In this document: positions 46,351 through 55,348 of the stretch, one piece after another
How the letters are laid out: each line of letters starts with the position of its first letter
Numbering within the stretch: the stretch's first letter is position 1
NCBI GenBank assembly: GCA_030429565.1
Contig: JAUIFE010000001.1
Coordinates: 930,001-994,000 of the forward strand
DNA length: 64,000 nt
Origin: Holophagae bacterium
GTDB taxonomy: Bacteria > Acidobacteriota > Holophagae > Acanthopleuribacterales > Acanthopleuribacteraceae
Direction of reading: 5' to 3'
Position numbers and translations under genes: made by a program
Notes under the pieces: generated by a model
Told to the model about the DNA's origin: nothing
Database searches by the model: none
The model's input: the letters and a program-made list of their open reading frames with translations, nothing else

Positions 46351-47496
46351 TTAGTCACCGTCGTTATCATTGAAGGTAATGGTCACCCCCAATACGTTGG
46401 CGAGGTCGACCTTGATCAGTACGATCAAAGCTTGCAACTCCTCGATGCACACGGCAACCTGATCGGAATTTTGGGTTACAGCCAGCGAAAGTACGTCATT
46501 GGCTTGACGCATGGCGGCCAGCGTGGACAACGAACGGGCCAATGACGCGACAATGTCGTCGGCAAGCACCTGATCGCGCTCGGCCAGATACTCGTGCAAC
46601 CCGAAACCGGTGCCGGAACCGCTGTCACCCAGGTACAACCACTGCACCATTTCCAAATTGGCCTGAATGTAGGCGGCGGAGGAATGACTGTAAGGTGCTT
46701 CAACGGTCTCAGGGCGTGGCGCGCCGCCGGACTCTAGCCCGTAAGGTTTGCCGATTTTGGTGTTTTTGACCTGCTCCAACTGAAACGCCAGTTGGTTGAC
46801 CATCGCGGAAAGAGCCGCATGAAAGGACGGATACAGGGTGGTCCCCTTGAAGGCGTCGACCCACTGGGTGTGGAACGCCTCGCCGTCTTCGGCCCAAATG
46901 GCGGCCAGTTGATCGGCGACGCGTTTGATGTCGCTCGCCATTGCAGCTAGGTAAGCGCGTGCATCGGCTTGGTCGGCAGCCGTCAAGTCGCGGCCGTGGG
47001 GCCCGTGCAACAGGTACTCCATGGCCGGGAACCCCTTTCCCGCGACACCTAGCTCGGCAAAGTCCTGCTGGGAGACGGTGGCCCAATCGGCCAGGGTTTG
47101 GTCAATCGTATGGGGTCGGGTCGGCCAAAAATGGATTTGCCGCTCGAGCCGTTGCTCTTTGGCCGGACCGAAGTGACAGCTTTCCAAACGCTGCCAAGCC
47201 AAGGCCGCTTGCAAGTGACGGTCCCGGACAGTCGCAAGGGCGTCGGCCGTCGGCGCGGCCGTCAAATCGTCGGCAGCCACGCGTAATTCGTCGGCACGCG
47301 CCACAAAGGCGTCCACGGCGCCTTGCATCACCTGGCCTTGCGCGCTGAGCATTTTCTCAGCCGCACTGGGTTGGTTGGTAGGCGGTGGTGTCGTGGTCTC
47401 ACCGCCACCACCGCCGCCACCGCAATTAAACAGCGCAACCGAAACGATCAGAAGGCCCGCCAATGCGAGCCACGGAATTAGCTTTTTTTGAATCAA
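46351..47496 (-). CDS. Imelysin-family lipoprotein lacking the GxHxxE histidine
   Basis: 381 residues. TTG start at 47496 with GAGGAG 6 bases upstream. The signal peptide ends LIVSVALFNC followed by seven glycines, a lipobox-like cysteine with a flexible linker. The helical imelysin (peptidase M75/ICMP) fold is indicated by WQRLESCHFGPAKEQRLE and the ICMP-type motif region GFPAMEYLLHG. Where the first imelysin in this cluster has GFHAIEFLLWG (GxHxxE), the histidine is proline here, so metal binding at that site is probably lost, as I recall for second imelysins in similar clusters. It likely binds rather than processes its partner in the periplasm or outer membrane. It is coupled to the HTTM gene. 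Confidence 0.83.
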   Translation of the reverse strand: MIQKKLIPWLALAGLLIVSVALFNCGGGGGGGETTTPPPTNQPSAAEKMLSAQGQVMQGAVDAFVARADELRVAADDLTAAPTADALATVRDRHLQAALAWQRLESCHFGPAKEQRLERQIHFWPTRPHTIDQTLADWATVSQQDFAELGVAGKGFPAMEYLLHGPHGRDLTAADQADARAYLAAMASDIKRVADQLAAIWAEDGEAFHTQWVDAFKGTTLYPSFHAALSAMVNQLAFQLEQVKNTKIGKPYGLESGGAPRPETVEAPYSHSSAAYIQANLEMVQWLYLGDSGSGTGFGLHEYLAERDQVLADDIVASLARSLSTLAAMRQANDVLSLAVTQNSDQVAVCIEELQALIVLIKVDLANVLGVTITFNDNDGD

Positions 47497-47521
47497 GGTG
47501 CACTCCTCAGTATGGAGACAG

Positions 47522-47552
47522 AAAAGCGCCCGATCAAATAACGGGCGCTTTT
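47522..47552 (-). terminator. Possible attenuator inside the imelysin cluster
   Basis: AAAAGCGCCCG (47522-47532) pairs with CGGGCGCTTTT (47542-47552); on the minus strand the stem ends in four T. It lies between the di-heme oxidoreductase stop and the second imelysin gene and might lower expression of the last two genes. Confidence 0.6.
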
Positions 47553-47555
47553 GGG

Positions 47556-49007
47556 TTAAAGGGATTTAACAAAAGCCACCAAGTCGGCTCGTTCAGCGGC
47601 GGTCATGGCGCGAAAACGCTGCTTGGCGTCTTCAGCCTCGCCACCGTGCCACAGGATCGCCTCTGCGACGCCACGCGCACGACCGTCGTGCAATAACTCA
47701 ATGTGGCCGTTGACGGTTTCCAGCAAACCAATCCCCCACAAGGGCGGCGTGCGCCACTCGCGGCCGTCGGCGCGAAAATCAGCACGGTGATCAGCCAAGT
47801 CTTCGCCCATGTCGTGCAGCAACAAGTCGGTGTAGGGCCAGATTTTCTGGGCGGAAACTTCCGGGAACGCGGCGATTTCAGCCGTGGTATAGCTGGGCAC
47901 GTGGCAGGAAATACACTCAGCCTCATAGAACAACTTCTTGCCAGACAAGATATTAGCTGCGCCAACATCGCGTCGCGCGGGCACAGCCAGCGTTTGCGAG
48001 TAGAAGGTGACCTGATCCAACAGGTGCTCGCTCAACTCGGGCGATCCACCGTTAGGCGTATCGGCACAGTCCCCTTGGCCTTCACCGCAGTTTTCGCCGG
48101 GAAACAAATTCGAGGTAATGCCGATGTCGCCCAGGAAAGCACCCGCCGTTTGTTGCCGCAGGTTGGGTTGGTTGGCTTTCCAACCAAATCGACCCATGCG
48201 TGTCTCACCGTCGATCGCACTCCAAACGAAGTTGGCGCGACCGGAGATACCGTCACCATCGTCGTCATTTTCATCGACATTGGCCAGAAGGTCGGACTCA
48301 GCAATCGCCTCAAGCAGACCTAAACCAATCATGACCGGCGCAACCCGTGGTGATACAGCCAAATCGTCTCCTGGCTCGCCATAAGCCCAATCGTAAATTT
48401 CGATGGCGGGGCGACGCAAGGTGTACGCGGTGTTGTCGCCATAACGACCGGGCACCTCGCTGTAAGTGACACGCGTTTTGGCTTCGCCGGCGACACCCGG
48501 CACCGACAACTCATTTAACTGATCACCGTAAGTGGGGTGTGGATTAGGGCCGCCGTGTGCGTTTTCGCCGGGAATACTCAAGCGCAGCAACATGGAAACC
48601 ATGGCCTCATCCACCGCCGGCGGTCGGCCACGCCCGTCACGCAAGTGGCAAGACGAACAGGAACGCGCGTTAAACAATGGACCCAAGCCGTCACGACCTT
48701 CTGTCGAGGCCGGAGCAATCACCCAATTCTGTTCAAAAAATGAGTTGCCGACCAAAAAGTCGGTGCGTCGTTCGGCCGACATGTTGCGCGCTGAAAAACC
48801 AAATGCGTTGGGACTGGTATCAAATACCGTGGTTTCACCGCCCGCAAGCTCCTCGCCCTGTTCAGGCGCGGTAAAACGCGGATCGGGCGGTTCCGGTGTA
48901 ACAACCGGCGTCTCGCCACCCCCTGACGAACAAGCCGCCAACAATAAAACCAAAAAGAAGCCCGCCAATAAGGCGGACCCCTGTTTTTTCAGGACTTGCT
49001 TTTTCAT
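47556..49007 (-). CDS. Di-heme oxidoreductase lipoprotein (DUF1111/DHOR type)
   Basis: 483 residues; ATG at 49007 with GAGG upstream, 7 bases after the stop of the first imelysin gene. Signal peptide with lipobox LLLAAC (Cys ~26). Two c-type heme sites are present: CSSCH in the GPLFNARSCSSCHLRDGRG segment (about residue 115-135) and CISCH in LFYEAECISCHVPSY (about residue 355). The spacing, the N-terminal GPLFN segment and LHDMGEDLADHRADFR near the C-terminus match the predicted thiol oxidoreductase family beside imelysins. The usual proposal is an electron-transfer or oxidising step tied to iron uptake; this is established only by association. It needs heme attachment in the periplasm. Confidence 0.88.
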   Translation of the reverse strand: MKKQVLKKQGSALLAGFFLVLLLAACSSGGGETPVVTPEPPDPRFTAPEQGEELAGGETTVFDTSPNAFGFSARNMSAERRTDFLVGNSFFEQNWVIAPASTEGRDGLGPLFNARSCSSCHLRDGRGRPPAVDEAMVSMLLRLSIPGENAHGGPNPHPTYGDQLNELSVPGVAGEAKTRVTYSEVPGRYGDNTAYTLRRPAIEIYDWAYGEPGDDLAVSPRVAPVMIGLGLLEAIAESDLLANVDENDDDGDGISGRANFVWSAIDGETRMGRFGWKANQPNLRQQTAGAFLGDIGITSNLFPGENCGEGQGDCADTPNGGSPELSEHLLDQVTFYSQTLAVPARRDVGAANILSGKKLFYEAECISCHVPSYTTAEIAAFPEVSAQKIWPYTDLLLHDMGEDLADHRADFRADGREWRTPPLWGIGLLETVNGHIELLHDGRARGVAEAILWHGGEAEDAKQRFRAMTAAERADLVAFVKSL

Positions 49008-49014
49008 CGCGGCC

Positions 49015-50214
49015 TCACTCTTCCAAGTTCAGCGTGATATCGAGCGCTTCGGCAGTGCTGACAAACATGGTGGTCAGCGCGCGCAATTCGTCAATGGCGC
49101 CTTGAACGGAAGGACGTTTTTCCGGGTCTTGAACGGCGGTATCAAAAGGCGCAGGAATTGCTGTACAGCTATCAACGACCTGCTGAAGCTGAGCAACTAC
49201 GCGGCTATTAAGGTCGGCGTCGACCACCGCCATCAAATCGTCGAAGCCGGGACCGTCGTGAACCACGCCGCTAGATGTTTCGTAGCGACCCAGATAGACG
49301 TTCTGCAAAGACTTGGCGTTCATAAGGATATCAACGTGGGTGTTGTCACTAAAACAACTGTGTTCGTCTTCCTGCTCACGCGTGTCCATGGCAACCGACA
49401 TGCGTTCGCCGGCCAGTTCGGCACCACACAAGCTGCCGATACCAACCAAAATGTTGCGCAAGGCTTGGGCGTCGTCGACAAAAGAAGCACGGTAGTTATC
49501 GGCGCTGTCGGGCGCCCAGGCAGCGACTAAAAATTCGAGGTCTTCAACCAGCATATCGGTGGTTAACGACAGGTAAGCCGCACGCCGCTCAGCAAAATCT
49601 GCTTGACCGACAACAAAATCTGTGAACGGTCTGTCACCAGGGCCGTCAGCCGACAGATCCTGACCCCACAGCAAAAATTCAATGGCGTGGAAGCCGGTAG
49701 CAATGTTGGCTTCGCCGTCTTTTTCGTTAAGTTCACGCAGCAAGGTCGCGGTTAACTCGGGGTAGTTGGCGGTGTCGGCAATGATCCCAGTCGCGGGAAA
49801 ACCAACCACGTAATCGATGTAATTTTCATCGAGCGGCCAGGCGTTAATGAGGCCTTCGGGACCGTCGACATTATCGATAGGGCCTTCATAGAACCGGAAA
49901 CCTTCGGTTTGCCCGTAGGGAATCCGCGCGGCCAGCCAGCTTTGTTTGGCGGCGTTGAGCGTTTCGTCAGAAGGGTTTGCCAAAAAAGCTTGAATGGCGC
50001 CACGCATGGCTTTCGCGGTCTGCAGCGCATCGCTGTAGTTGGTGTGAACCAAAGAAGCGTAATTGTTAACCAAGTTACTCTTAAGTGCGATCGTGGGATC
50101 GACCGTCGGCGGCTGCGTTGTATCGTTGTCGCTGGAAGAGCCGCCGCAGGCAATCAAGAAAAGGGTGGCGACCAGGGCGAGAATAAGAGAAAAGCGAAAG
50201 GGGAATGATGGCAT
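49015..50214 (-). CDS. Imelysin-family (ICMP/IrpA-like) lipoprotein
   Basis: 399 residues. Signal peptide MPSFPFRFSLILALVATLFL with lipobox LIAC (Cys 23). The GxHxxE motif is complete in GFHAIEFLLWGQDLSADGPG (about residues 190-209), and upstream W-L-A-A-R-I-P-Y-G-Q-T-E-G-F-R and IDNVDGPEGLINAWPLDE match the ICMP/imelysin family, whose members are exported and iron-regulated in several proteobacteria. The ATG at 50214 is the first of the frame. First gene of the four-gene minus-strand cluster and adjacent to a candidate promoter with a palindrome. Confidence 0.92.
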   Translation of the reverse strand: MPSFPFRFSLILALVATLFLIACGGSSSDNDTTQPPTVDPTIALKSNLVNNYASLVHTNYSDALQTAKAMRGAIQAFLANPSDETLNAAKQSWLAARIPYGQTEGFRFYEGPIDNVDGPEGLINAWPLDENYIDYVVGFPATGIIADTANYPELTATLLRELNEKDGEANIATGFHAIEFLLWGQDLSADGPGDRPFTDFVVGQADFAERRAAYLSLTTDMLVEDLEFLVAAWAPDSADNYRASFVDDAQALRNILVGIGSLCGAELAGERMSVAMDTREQEDEHSCFSDNTHVDILMNAKSLQNVYLGRYETSSGVVHDGPGFDDLMAVVDADLNSRVVAQLQQVVDSCTAIPAPFDTAVQDPEKRPSVQGAIDELRALTTMFVSTAEALDITLNLEE

Positions 50215-50238
50215 GGACGTCCTCAGGCACTAAAAGAA

Positions 50239-50294
50239 TTGAGACTTAATTTCAAAATCAAAGCAAATTTATAGAAGGTTAGCCCACATGTCAA
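50239..50294 (-). promoter_or_regulatory. Candidate promoter and operator of the imelysin cluster
   Basis: On the minus strand TTGACA (50289-50294, perfect -35) and TATAAA (50268-50273) are 15 bases apart, a short but usable spacing. Just downstream, at 50239-50255, lies an imperfect 17-base palindrome TTGA-N9-TCAA (arms 5 of 7 paired). It would overlap the transcript start region, as a repressor site would. It does not look like a standard Fur box. The rest of the 375-base spacer 50215-50589 holds nothing else visible. Confidence 0.5.
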
Positions 50295-50589
50295 GCCTGT
50301 ATCTTGGACAAGCGGCCTTAAAAAAAACACCTCAAGCAACTTTTTTCCGACTTCGAGCCCTTTCTCGCACGTTTTAGCCTCACCAGCGCCCCCGTTAAGC
50401 AAACGCGGGCCGCTGCCTTGGCCGATGAAAACGCCTGCCGCGCAGCATCGCTAAATCCAGACCAAAGTAAATTATTTACAGCAGCTTACATCCTGCTAGC
50501 TCGACCTATTCCGCAAAAGGCTGGATAATGGGTGCCGTGCGCATCGCCGTTCCGCTTGTGCCGACGTCATACTTCGCGAGGATCTGCTT

Positions 50590-52389
50590 TTGTCCCTTCT
50601 CATTGCCAGCATCGTCACCCTTTTCTCCGGCCCGCTTGTCTACGATTTGTTGCCCAAACGCAATCAGTGGCTCAATCTGCTCGACGGCTTCATATTCATT
50701 AGTATTGGCGGCCTGGTTCTCGCAATGATTTTGCCCGAGACCCTTAGCCATGGTGGTTGGTGGTCGCTGCTCTTTATGTTGATTGGCTTGCTGTTGCCGT
50801 CGCTATCGGAACGCATCTTCCACGGACGCACCCGCGAAACCCACATCGTCGCCCTGTTCTTGGGATTCCTGGGCCTCATGCTGCACGCCATGGCCGACGG
50901 CGCCATTCTGGCGCTTCCCGAAGGCCACGACCACCACGGTCATGAGCACGGCGTCAGCGGCTGGAGCATGGCACTCGGCGTGCTGTTACACCGCTTCCCG
51001 ATCGGCCTCACCATTTGGTGGTTTGTGCGGCCCAAACAAGGTCTTGGCTGGGCCATGGCAACCCTGCTACTAATCGGCGCCGGAACGATTGTCGGCTACG
51101 GTGCCGCCCCGCAAGTCATTTCGATGCTTTCAACCGAGGGCATGGCCTGGTTTCAGGCTTTTGTCGGCGGCAGTTTATTGCACGTTGTGTTCCACCAACC
51201 TCACGTTCACGAGGACGGCGATCACGACCATCACCACGAAAAAGAAAACCGCTGGTTTGAAGGTGCAGGCAACTTAATCGGTGCGGTGCTCCTCGTTTTT
51301 CTGATCACCGAGCACCTCAATGAAGCAAGCAGTCCATGGCTGCTGAAAATGAGCCAGACCTTCGTCGATCTCGCCCGCGAAAGCGCGCCCGCACTTTTGA
51401 TCGCCTACGTGCTTGCCGGCCTAATCTCAGGCTTTATGCCCGACAGCTATATCAACTGGCTCAAAGGCGGTTCGCGCGCTCGCCAAGCAACACGCGGGAT
51501 GCTGGTCGGCCTACCACTCCCGATTTGTTCGTGCGGCGTCGTCCCGCTTTACCACACCCTCATCCGCAAAGGCGCCCCGCCGGCGGCGGCGATGGCGTTC
51601 TTGATCGCGACCCCCGAACTCGGCCTCGACGCGCTGCTGCTTTCTCTACCCTTGTTGGGCACCGAGATGACCCTGGCCCGCCTGATCGCAGCAGCATTGG
51701 TTGCACTCATGGTCGGCATTGCGGCGGGCAGCTTCGCGGTAACCAAACCACAAAAAGAAGAAAAGAAAAGCTGCTGTGCGGGCGCCGCCCACAAACCCAG
51801 TTTCAAACAAAAGCTCCAGAAGGGCTTGCGCGAAGGGCTGGTCGACCTGGTCGATCACACCGGCCCCTGGATTCTCATTGGTTTGGCCATTGCCGCCATC
51901 GCCGATCCACTGATGTCGAGCGGGATGTTGACGGTGCTGCCCAAATGGGCTGAAATTCCGTTTTTCGCCCTGCTGGGCATGCCGATTTACGTCTGTGCCA
52001 CCGGCGCCACCCCACTCATCGCAGTATTCCTGCTCAACGGGGTCTCGCCCGGCGCAGCCCTGGCCTTTCTGCTCACCGGCCCGGCCACCAATGTCACCAC
52101 CTTCGGCGTGTTGGCCGAATTGCACGGCCGTCGCACGGCGGTCACCTTCGGTGCGGTAACACTACTGCTAACGTTGGTGATGGCTTACGCGACCAACGCC
52201 CTGCTCACCGATTTTACGCCGGTCGCAGCCACTCACGAACACGCCCATTGGACCTGGTACCAAATCGCAGCTTTACCCATGTTGGCGGGCTTGTATCTGT
52301 ACTCGCTGATTCGGCGCGGGGCGCGCACCTTCTTCGCCGGCTTGGTTGCTGAAATCAACATCGGCCCCAGTCACGCTCACGATCACTAA
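50590..52389 (+). CDS. ZIP-like transporter fused to SO_0444-type Cu/Zn efflux permease
   Basis: 599 residues; TTG start at 50590 with GAGGA about 7 bases upstream. Residues 1-235 have about seven hydrophobic segments and two histidine-rich stretches (EGHDHHGHEHG near 115 and HQPHVHEDGDHDHHHEKEN near 205). They resemble a ZIP-type metal transporter, including LGVLLHRFPIGLTIW. Residues ~250-599 match the SO_0444/DUF318 permease family: GLPLPICSCGVVPLY (CSC near 312-314), ATPELGLDAL, a loop with KSCCAGAAHKP (~394), and a mirrored ATGATPLIAVFLLNG and LTGPATNVTTFG. Both halves are usually separate proteins. The fusion suggests a Zn/Cu exporter with its own metal-handling domain. Codon use looks native. 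Confidence 0.82.
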   Translation: MSLLIASIVTLFSGPLVYDLLPKRNQWLNLLDGFIFISIGGLVLAMILPETLSHGGWWSLLFMLIGLLLPSLSERIFHGRTRETHIVALFLGFLGLMLHAMADGAILALPEGHDHHGHEHGVSGWSMALGVLLHRFPIGLTIWWFVRPKQGLGWAMATLLLIGAGTIVGYGAAPQVISMLSTEGMAWFQAFVGGSLLHVVFHQPHVHEDGDHDHHHEKENRWFEGAGNLIGAVLLVFLITEHLNEASSPWLLKMSQTFVDLARESAPALLIAYVLAGLISGFMPDSYINWLKGGSRARQATRGMLVGLPLPICSCGVVPLYHTLIRKGAPPAAAMAFLIATPELGLDALLLSLPLLGTEMTLARLIAAALVALMVGIAAGSFAVTKPQKEEKKSCCAGAAHKPSFKQKLQKGLREGLVDLVDHTGPWILIGLAIAAIADPLMSSGMLTVLPKWAEIPFFALLGMPIYVCATGATPLIAVFLLNGVSPGAALAFLLTGPATNVTTFGVLAELHGRRTAVTFGAVTLLLTLVMAYATNALLTDFTPVAATHEHAHWTWYQIAALPMLAGLYLYSLIRRGARTFFAGLVAEINIGPSHAHDH

Positions 52390-52462
52390 ACGCGCGCTAA
52401 ACAGCGGCAAATCCAAAATTAAACGCCGTCGAACGCGGCCAAGGCCTCATGATACGAAGCGT

Positions 52463-55348
52463 TTAACGGCCCTTCCCGCCGATTTGACGCAATTGGGCGA
52501 TCAACGCGTCGACCGACTCAAAGCGGTCTTTGGGATTGAGGTAGAAACAACGCTGGATGGTTTCAGACAGCGCCACGGGCACTTTGGGTTCAATCAAATG
52601 CGGCGCATCGGGCAGCCCGTTGCCGGCGAACTTGGCCGATGCGTTTTCCTGGCTAAACGGTTCGCGACCGGTAGCCAAGACGTAGAAGGTGGCGCCCATC
52701 GAATAAATGTCGGTTTGGAACGTGGCACGATCACCAAGGAACAGCTCGGGCGCCATAAAAGTGGGCGTGCCCCATAACTGCTGGGTTTGGTTGGTGTCGG
52801 ATACCTGCTTGGCCAAGCCAAAATCCAAAATCTTAACGGTGCGCGATTTGTTGACCATGATGTTGGTCGGCTTGATGTCGCGGTGAATGATGCCCGCTTC
52901 ATGGGCGTATTTCAAACCGGTACAGGCCTGGTGCCATATCGCCACCATACTTTTGAGCAGGTTTTCGGGTTGGCGCAACGCCAGTTTGTCGAGGGTCGCT
53001 CCCTTGACGTACTCCATTACCATGTAGAAACAACCCTTTTCCATACCGGCATCGTAGAGCTGCACGATGTTGGGATGGTTTAGCGAGGCAATTGAGCGGA
53101 CTTCGCGTTTGAAGAACAGCAAGACCTTGGGCTCGTGGTTGAGCTCGGGGTGCAACATTTTCAACGCCACTTTGCGGTTAAGCCGCGTATCAAGCGCCTT
53201 GTAAACACGACCCATGCCGCCTTTACCCAATTCCTTGATAATGCGATAACGGTGCAAAGGGCCGTCGCGCGTTAAATCGTAAATGGACTCATCATCCAGG
53301 GTGAGTGTGACTTCCTGTTGATCGCTTTGCGATAGAAACGGATTGCGGACCCGTTTGCGTGCGGATCCGGGAACCTTCGGCGGCGTCGCCACCGCGACAG
53401 GGACCGGCATGGGGGCCGGGACCGGTGCCGCCGGGTTGGAAAGCGGCACCTGAGCAACCGGCGTCGGCTGTGTACTTCGCCGTTTTTGCGGGACGGCCTT
53501 CATACTGGGATCGGGCAACATGGGTGTCTCAACCAAATGACTCAACGAAGCGGCGATCGATTCGTTTTTGGGACGATAGGTAATGCCGACACGTTGGCCG
53601 ATGTTTTTGGCCAACTGGACCGCTTCAGCATCATCGGGGTTTTGGTCGGCCAATCGAAAGGCCAATTCAGCCGCGCGTTTAACATCGTCAAGACGCAACA
53701 GAACATCGATCACGCGGTGGACCATGGGTTGCAAGATGGGTTCGGTCTCATGACCCTGAATCACGGCCATACCGCACTCTAACGCCTCGTTGAGCCGCTT
53801 TTGCTCGGTTAAAATACTGATTATTTTGACGCACTCGACAATTTCCTCGGCATTTTGGCGACCAATCATCCGCAAACAGTCAATCGCCAAGGAGAGCTCG
53901 CCAATCATTAGATAGGCGCGTGCGGCACGCACATAATCGCCTCCCTTGCGGAACAATTCAGCCTGCCGGTCTTGGAGTCCCAATTCGGCGGCCATCATGG
54001 CGGCACGCTGGTATTGACCGAGCTCTTGGTAACACTGGAGGGCCTTTTCCTCCTCACCCACTTCGAGGAACAGTTCTAGCGCCTTATCAAAACGGCGAAT
54101 GGCAAAAAAACAATGGGCGGCTTTGCGCTGTAAGTTGCCTTTGAGAAACGCGTGAGCAGCGGCTTCGTGATCGCCCAATTTCTCGTACATGGAACCGGCT
54201 TGCGCCCATTCGCCTTGCCGACCCGCCAACTTGGCTTTTTCCAACAAGGCCTTTTCCGCCGCGCCGTGTTTTTCACGGCTATCAATCGAGCTTTGGTAAG
54301 CGCCAACCCGTTCAAAAGCCTGAGCCGCCTCAACCGGCATTCCGGCCTTTTCAAACGATTCGCCCGCTTTTTGGTACATTTCGAAACGCTGGTAAACTTT
54401 GGCTGATTCCTCGAAGCGCTCCAAGTGGAACAGCGACTCACCCCAGCGCGCCCCCCACTGGGTCACGCGTTCGCGATCCTCAAGGAAGCCACTGGAAGGT
54501 TTCATGCGGGCAAAGGCTTCGACGGCCTTCTCCCAATGGTTGCCGAAATAATAGGCGTTGCCGGCACGTAAGTAGTTGCCGACACGGGCGTAATAATCAC
54601 CACCACGCAAGAAAGCAGCGGCGGCGCGGCCGTGATAACCGCGCTGCACGTATAATTTGCCGGCGCGATAACAGTACTCTTCGCCCAAGCCCTCGAGAAT
54701 CTTGGCCGCTTTGCCGAGACGCCCTTCTTCGACCAATTGCTCGGCCTTGGCAATTTTTTTACGCGCTTTAGCGTCAGCTTGGGCGGCCATCGTTCCAGAG
54801 ATGGTTTTTTCAGCGGCCGAAGGCGCACAGCGAATGCGCTGCCAAACCGGCGCGCGATAATAACCCTGCATAACGGCGACACTTAGCAGGACTAGGAAAA
54901 AGACATTGGCGGTGGTGGCGTCGGTCTCTAAGGAAAAGCGTGAAATGGCTTCTGTCAATGCAAGCAAACCTTCTAGCTGACTCCCCTCCCCGAGAAACCA
55001 CATCACCAGTTGGTTAACGTCGATGGCGACCGCAATCAAGCCTACGGCAACGGTGAAAGTCTGCATTAAGCGCGGCACGTGACCCCAACACATGCGCAAA
55101 CCCCACAAAAAACCGCGACCGATTCCCACGGTTCGATCAAGCAAGATCACAAAGGCGTTGAGCACCAGCAGGTTGAGAATTAAACCAACGTTGCGGCCAC
55201 CGTAACCAATGATATCGGCCAACCAGGAACCAGGTGTCGCCAAATCAACCAAAAGCTCATTGACTACCGGAACCCCAGACACCGAACAGGTCGCCAGGAA
55301 AAGAAACGCCACATATAAAAAGGGGGTGATCCGACTTTGGGGTTCCAT
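52463..55348 (-). CDS. Membrane-anchored TPR protein with C-terminal Ser/Thr kinase
   Basis: 961 residues; ATG at 55348. Four hydrophobic segments (about 9-25, 54-70, 97-117, 146-162) put the rest in the cytoplasm. Residues ~185-590 consist of TPR-like helix pairs, many with A-G-K/x-x-x-x-R-x-G-x-Y. A proline-rich linker (~620-670, P-A-P-M-P-V) follows. The kinase domain is at ~698-955: GKGGMGRVY (near 706-714), VALK, HRDIKPTN, DFGLAKQV, and PEL for APE. All catalytic residues are present and HRD makes it an RD kinase. The order is reversed from the first kinase in the window, where TPRs are C-terminal and exported. TPRs probably present substrates; the target is unknown. Confidence 0.88.
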   Translation of the reverse strand: MEPQSRITPFLYVAFLFLATCSVSGVPVVNELLVDLATPGSWLADIIGYGGRNVGLILNLLVLNAFVILLDRTVGIGRGFLWGLRMCWGHVPRLMQTFTVAVGLIAVAIDVNQLVMWFLGEGSQLEGLLALTEAISRFSLETDATTANVFFLVLLSVAVMQGYYRAPVWQRIRCAPSAAEKTISGTMAAQADAKARKKIAKAEQLVEEGRLGKAAKILEGLGEEYCYRAGKLYVQRGYHGRAAAAFLRGGDYYARVGNYLRAGNAYYFGNHWEKAVEAFARMKPSSGFLEDRERVTQWGARWGESLFHLERFEESAKVYQRFEMYQKAGESFEKAGMPVEAAQAFERVGAYQSSIDSREKHGAAEKALLEKAKLAGRQGEWAQAGSMYEKLGDHEAAAHAFLKGNLQRKAAHCFFAIRRFDKALELFLEVGEEEKALQCYQELGQYQRAAMMAAELGLQDRQAELFRKGGDYVRAARAYLMIGELSLAIDCLRMIGRQNAEEIVECVKIISILTEQKRLNEALECGMAVIQGHETEPILQPMVHRVIDVLLRLDDVKRAAELAFRLADQNPDDAEAVQLAKNIGQRVGITYRPKNESIAASLSHLVETPMLPDPSMKAVPQKRRSTQPTPVAQVPLSNPAAPVPAPMPVPVAVATPPKVPGSARKRVRNPFLSQSDQQEVTLTLDDESIYDLTRDGPLHRYRIIKELGKGGMGRVYKALDTRLNRKVALKMLHPELNHEPKVLLFFKREVRSIASLNHPNIVQLYDAGMEKGCFYMVMEYVKGATLDKLALRQPENLLKSMVAIWHQACTGLKYAHEAGIIHRDIKPTNIMVNKSRTVKILDFGLAKQVSDTNQTQQLWGTPTFMAPELFLGDRATFQTDIYSMGATFYVLATGREPFSQENASAKFAGNGLPDAPHLIEPKVPVALSETIQRCFYLNPKDRFESVDALIAQLRQIGGKGR

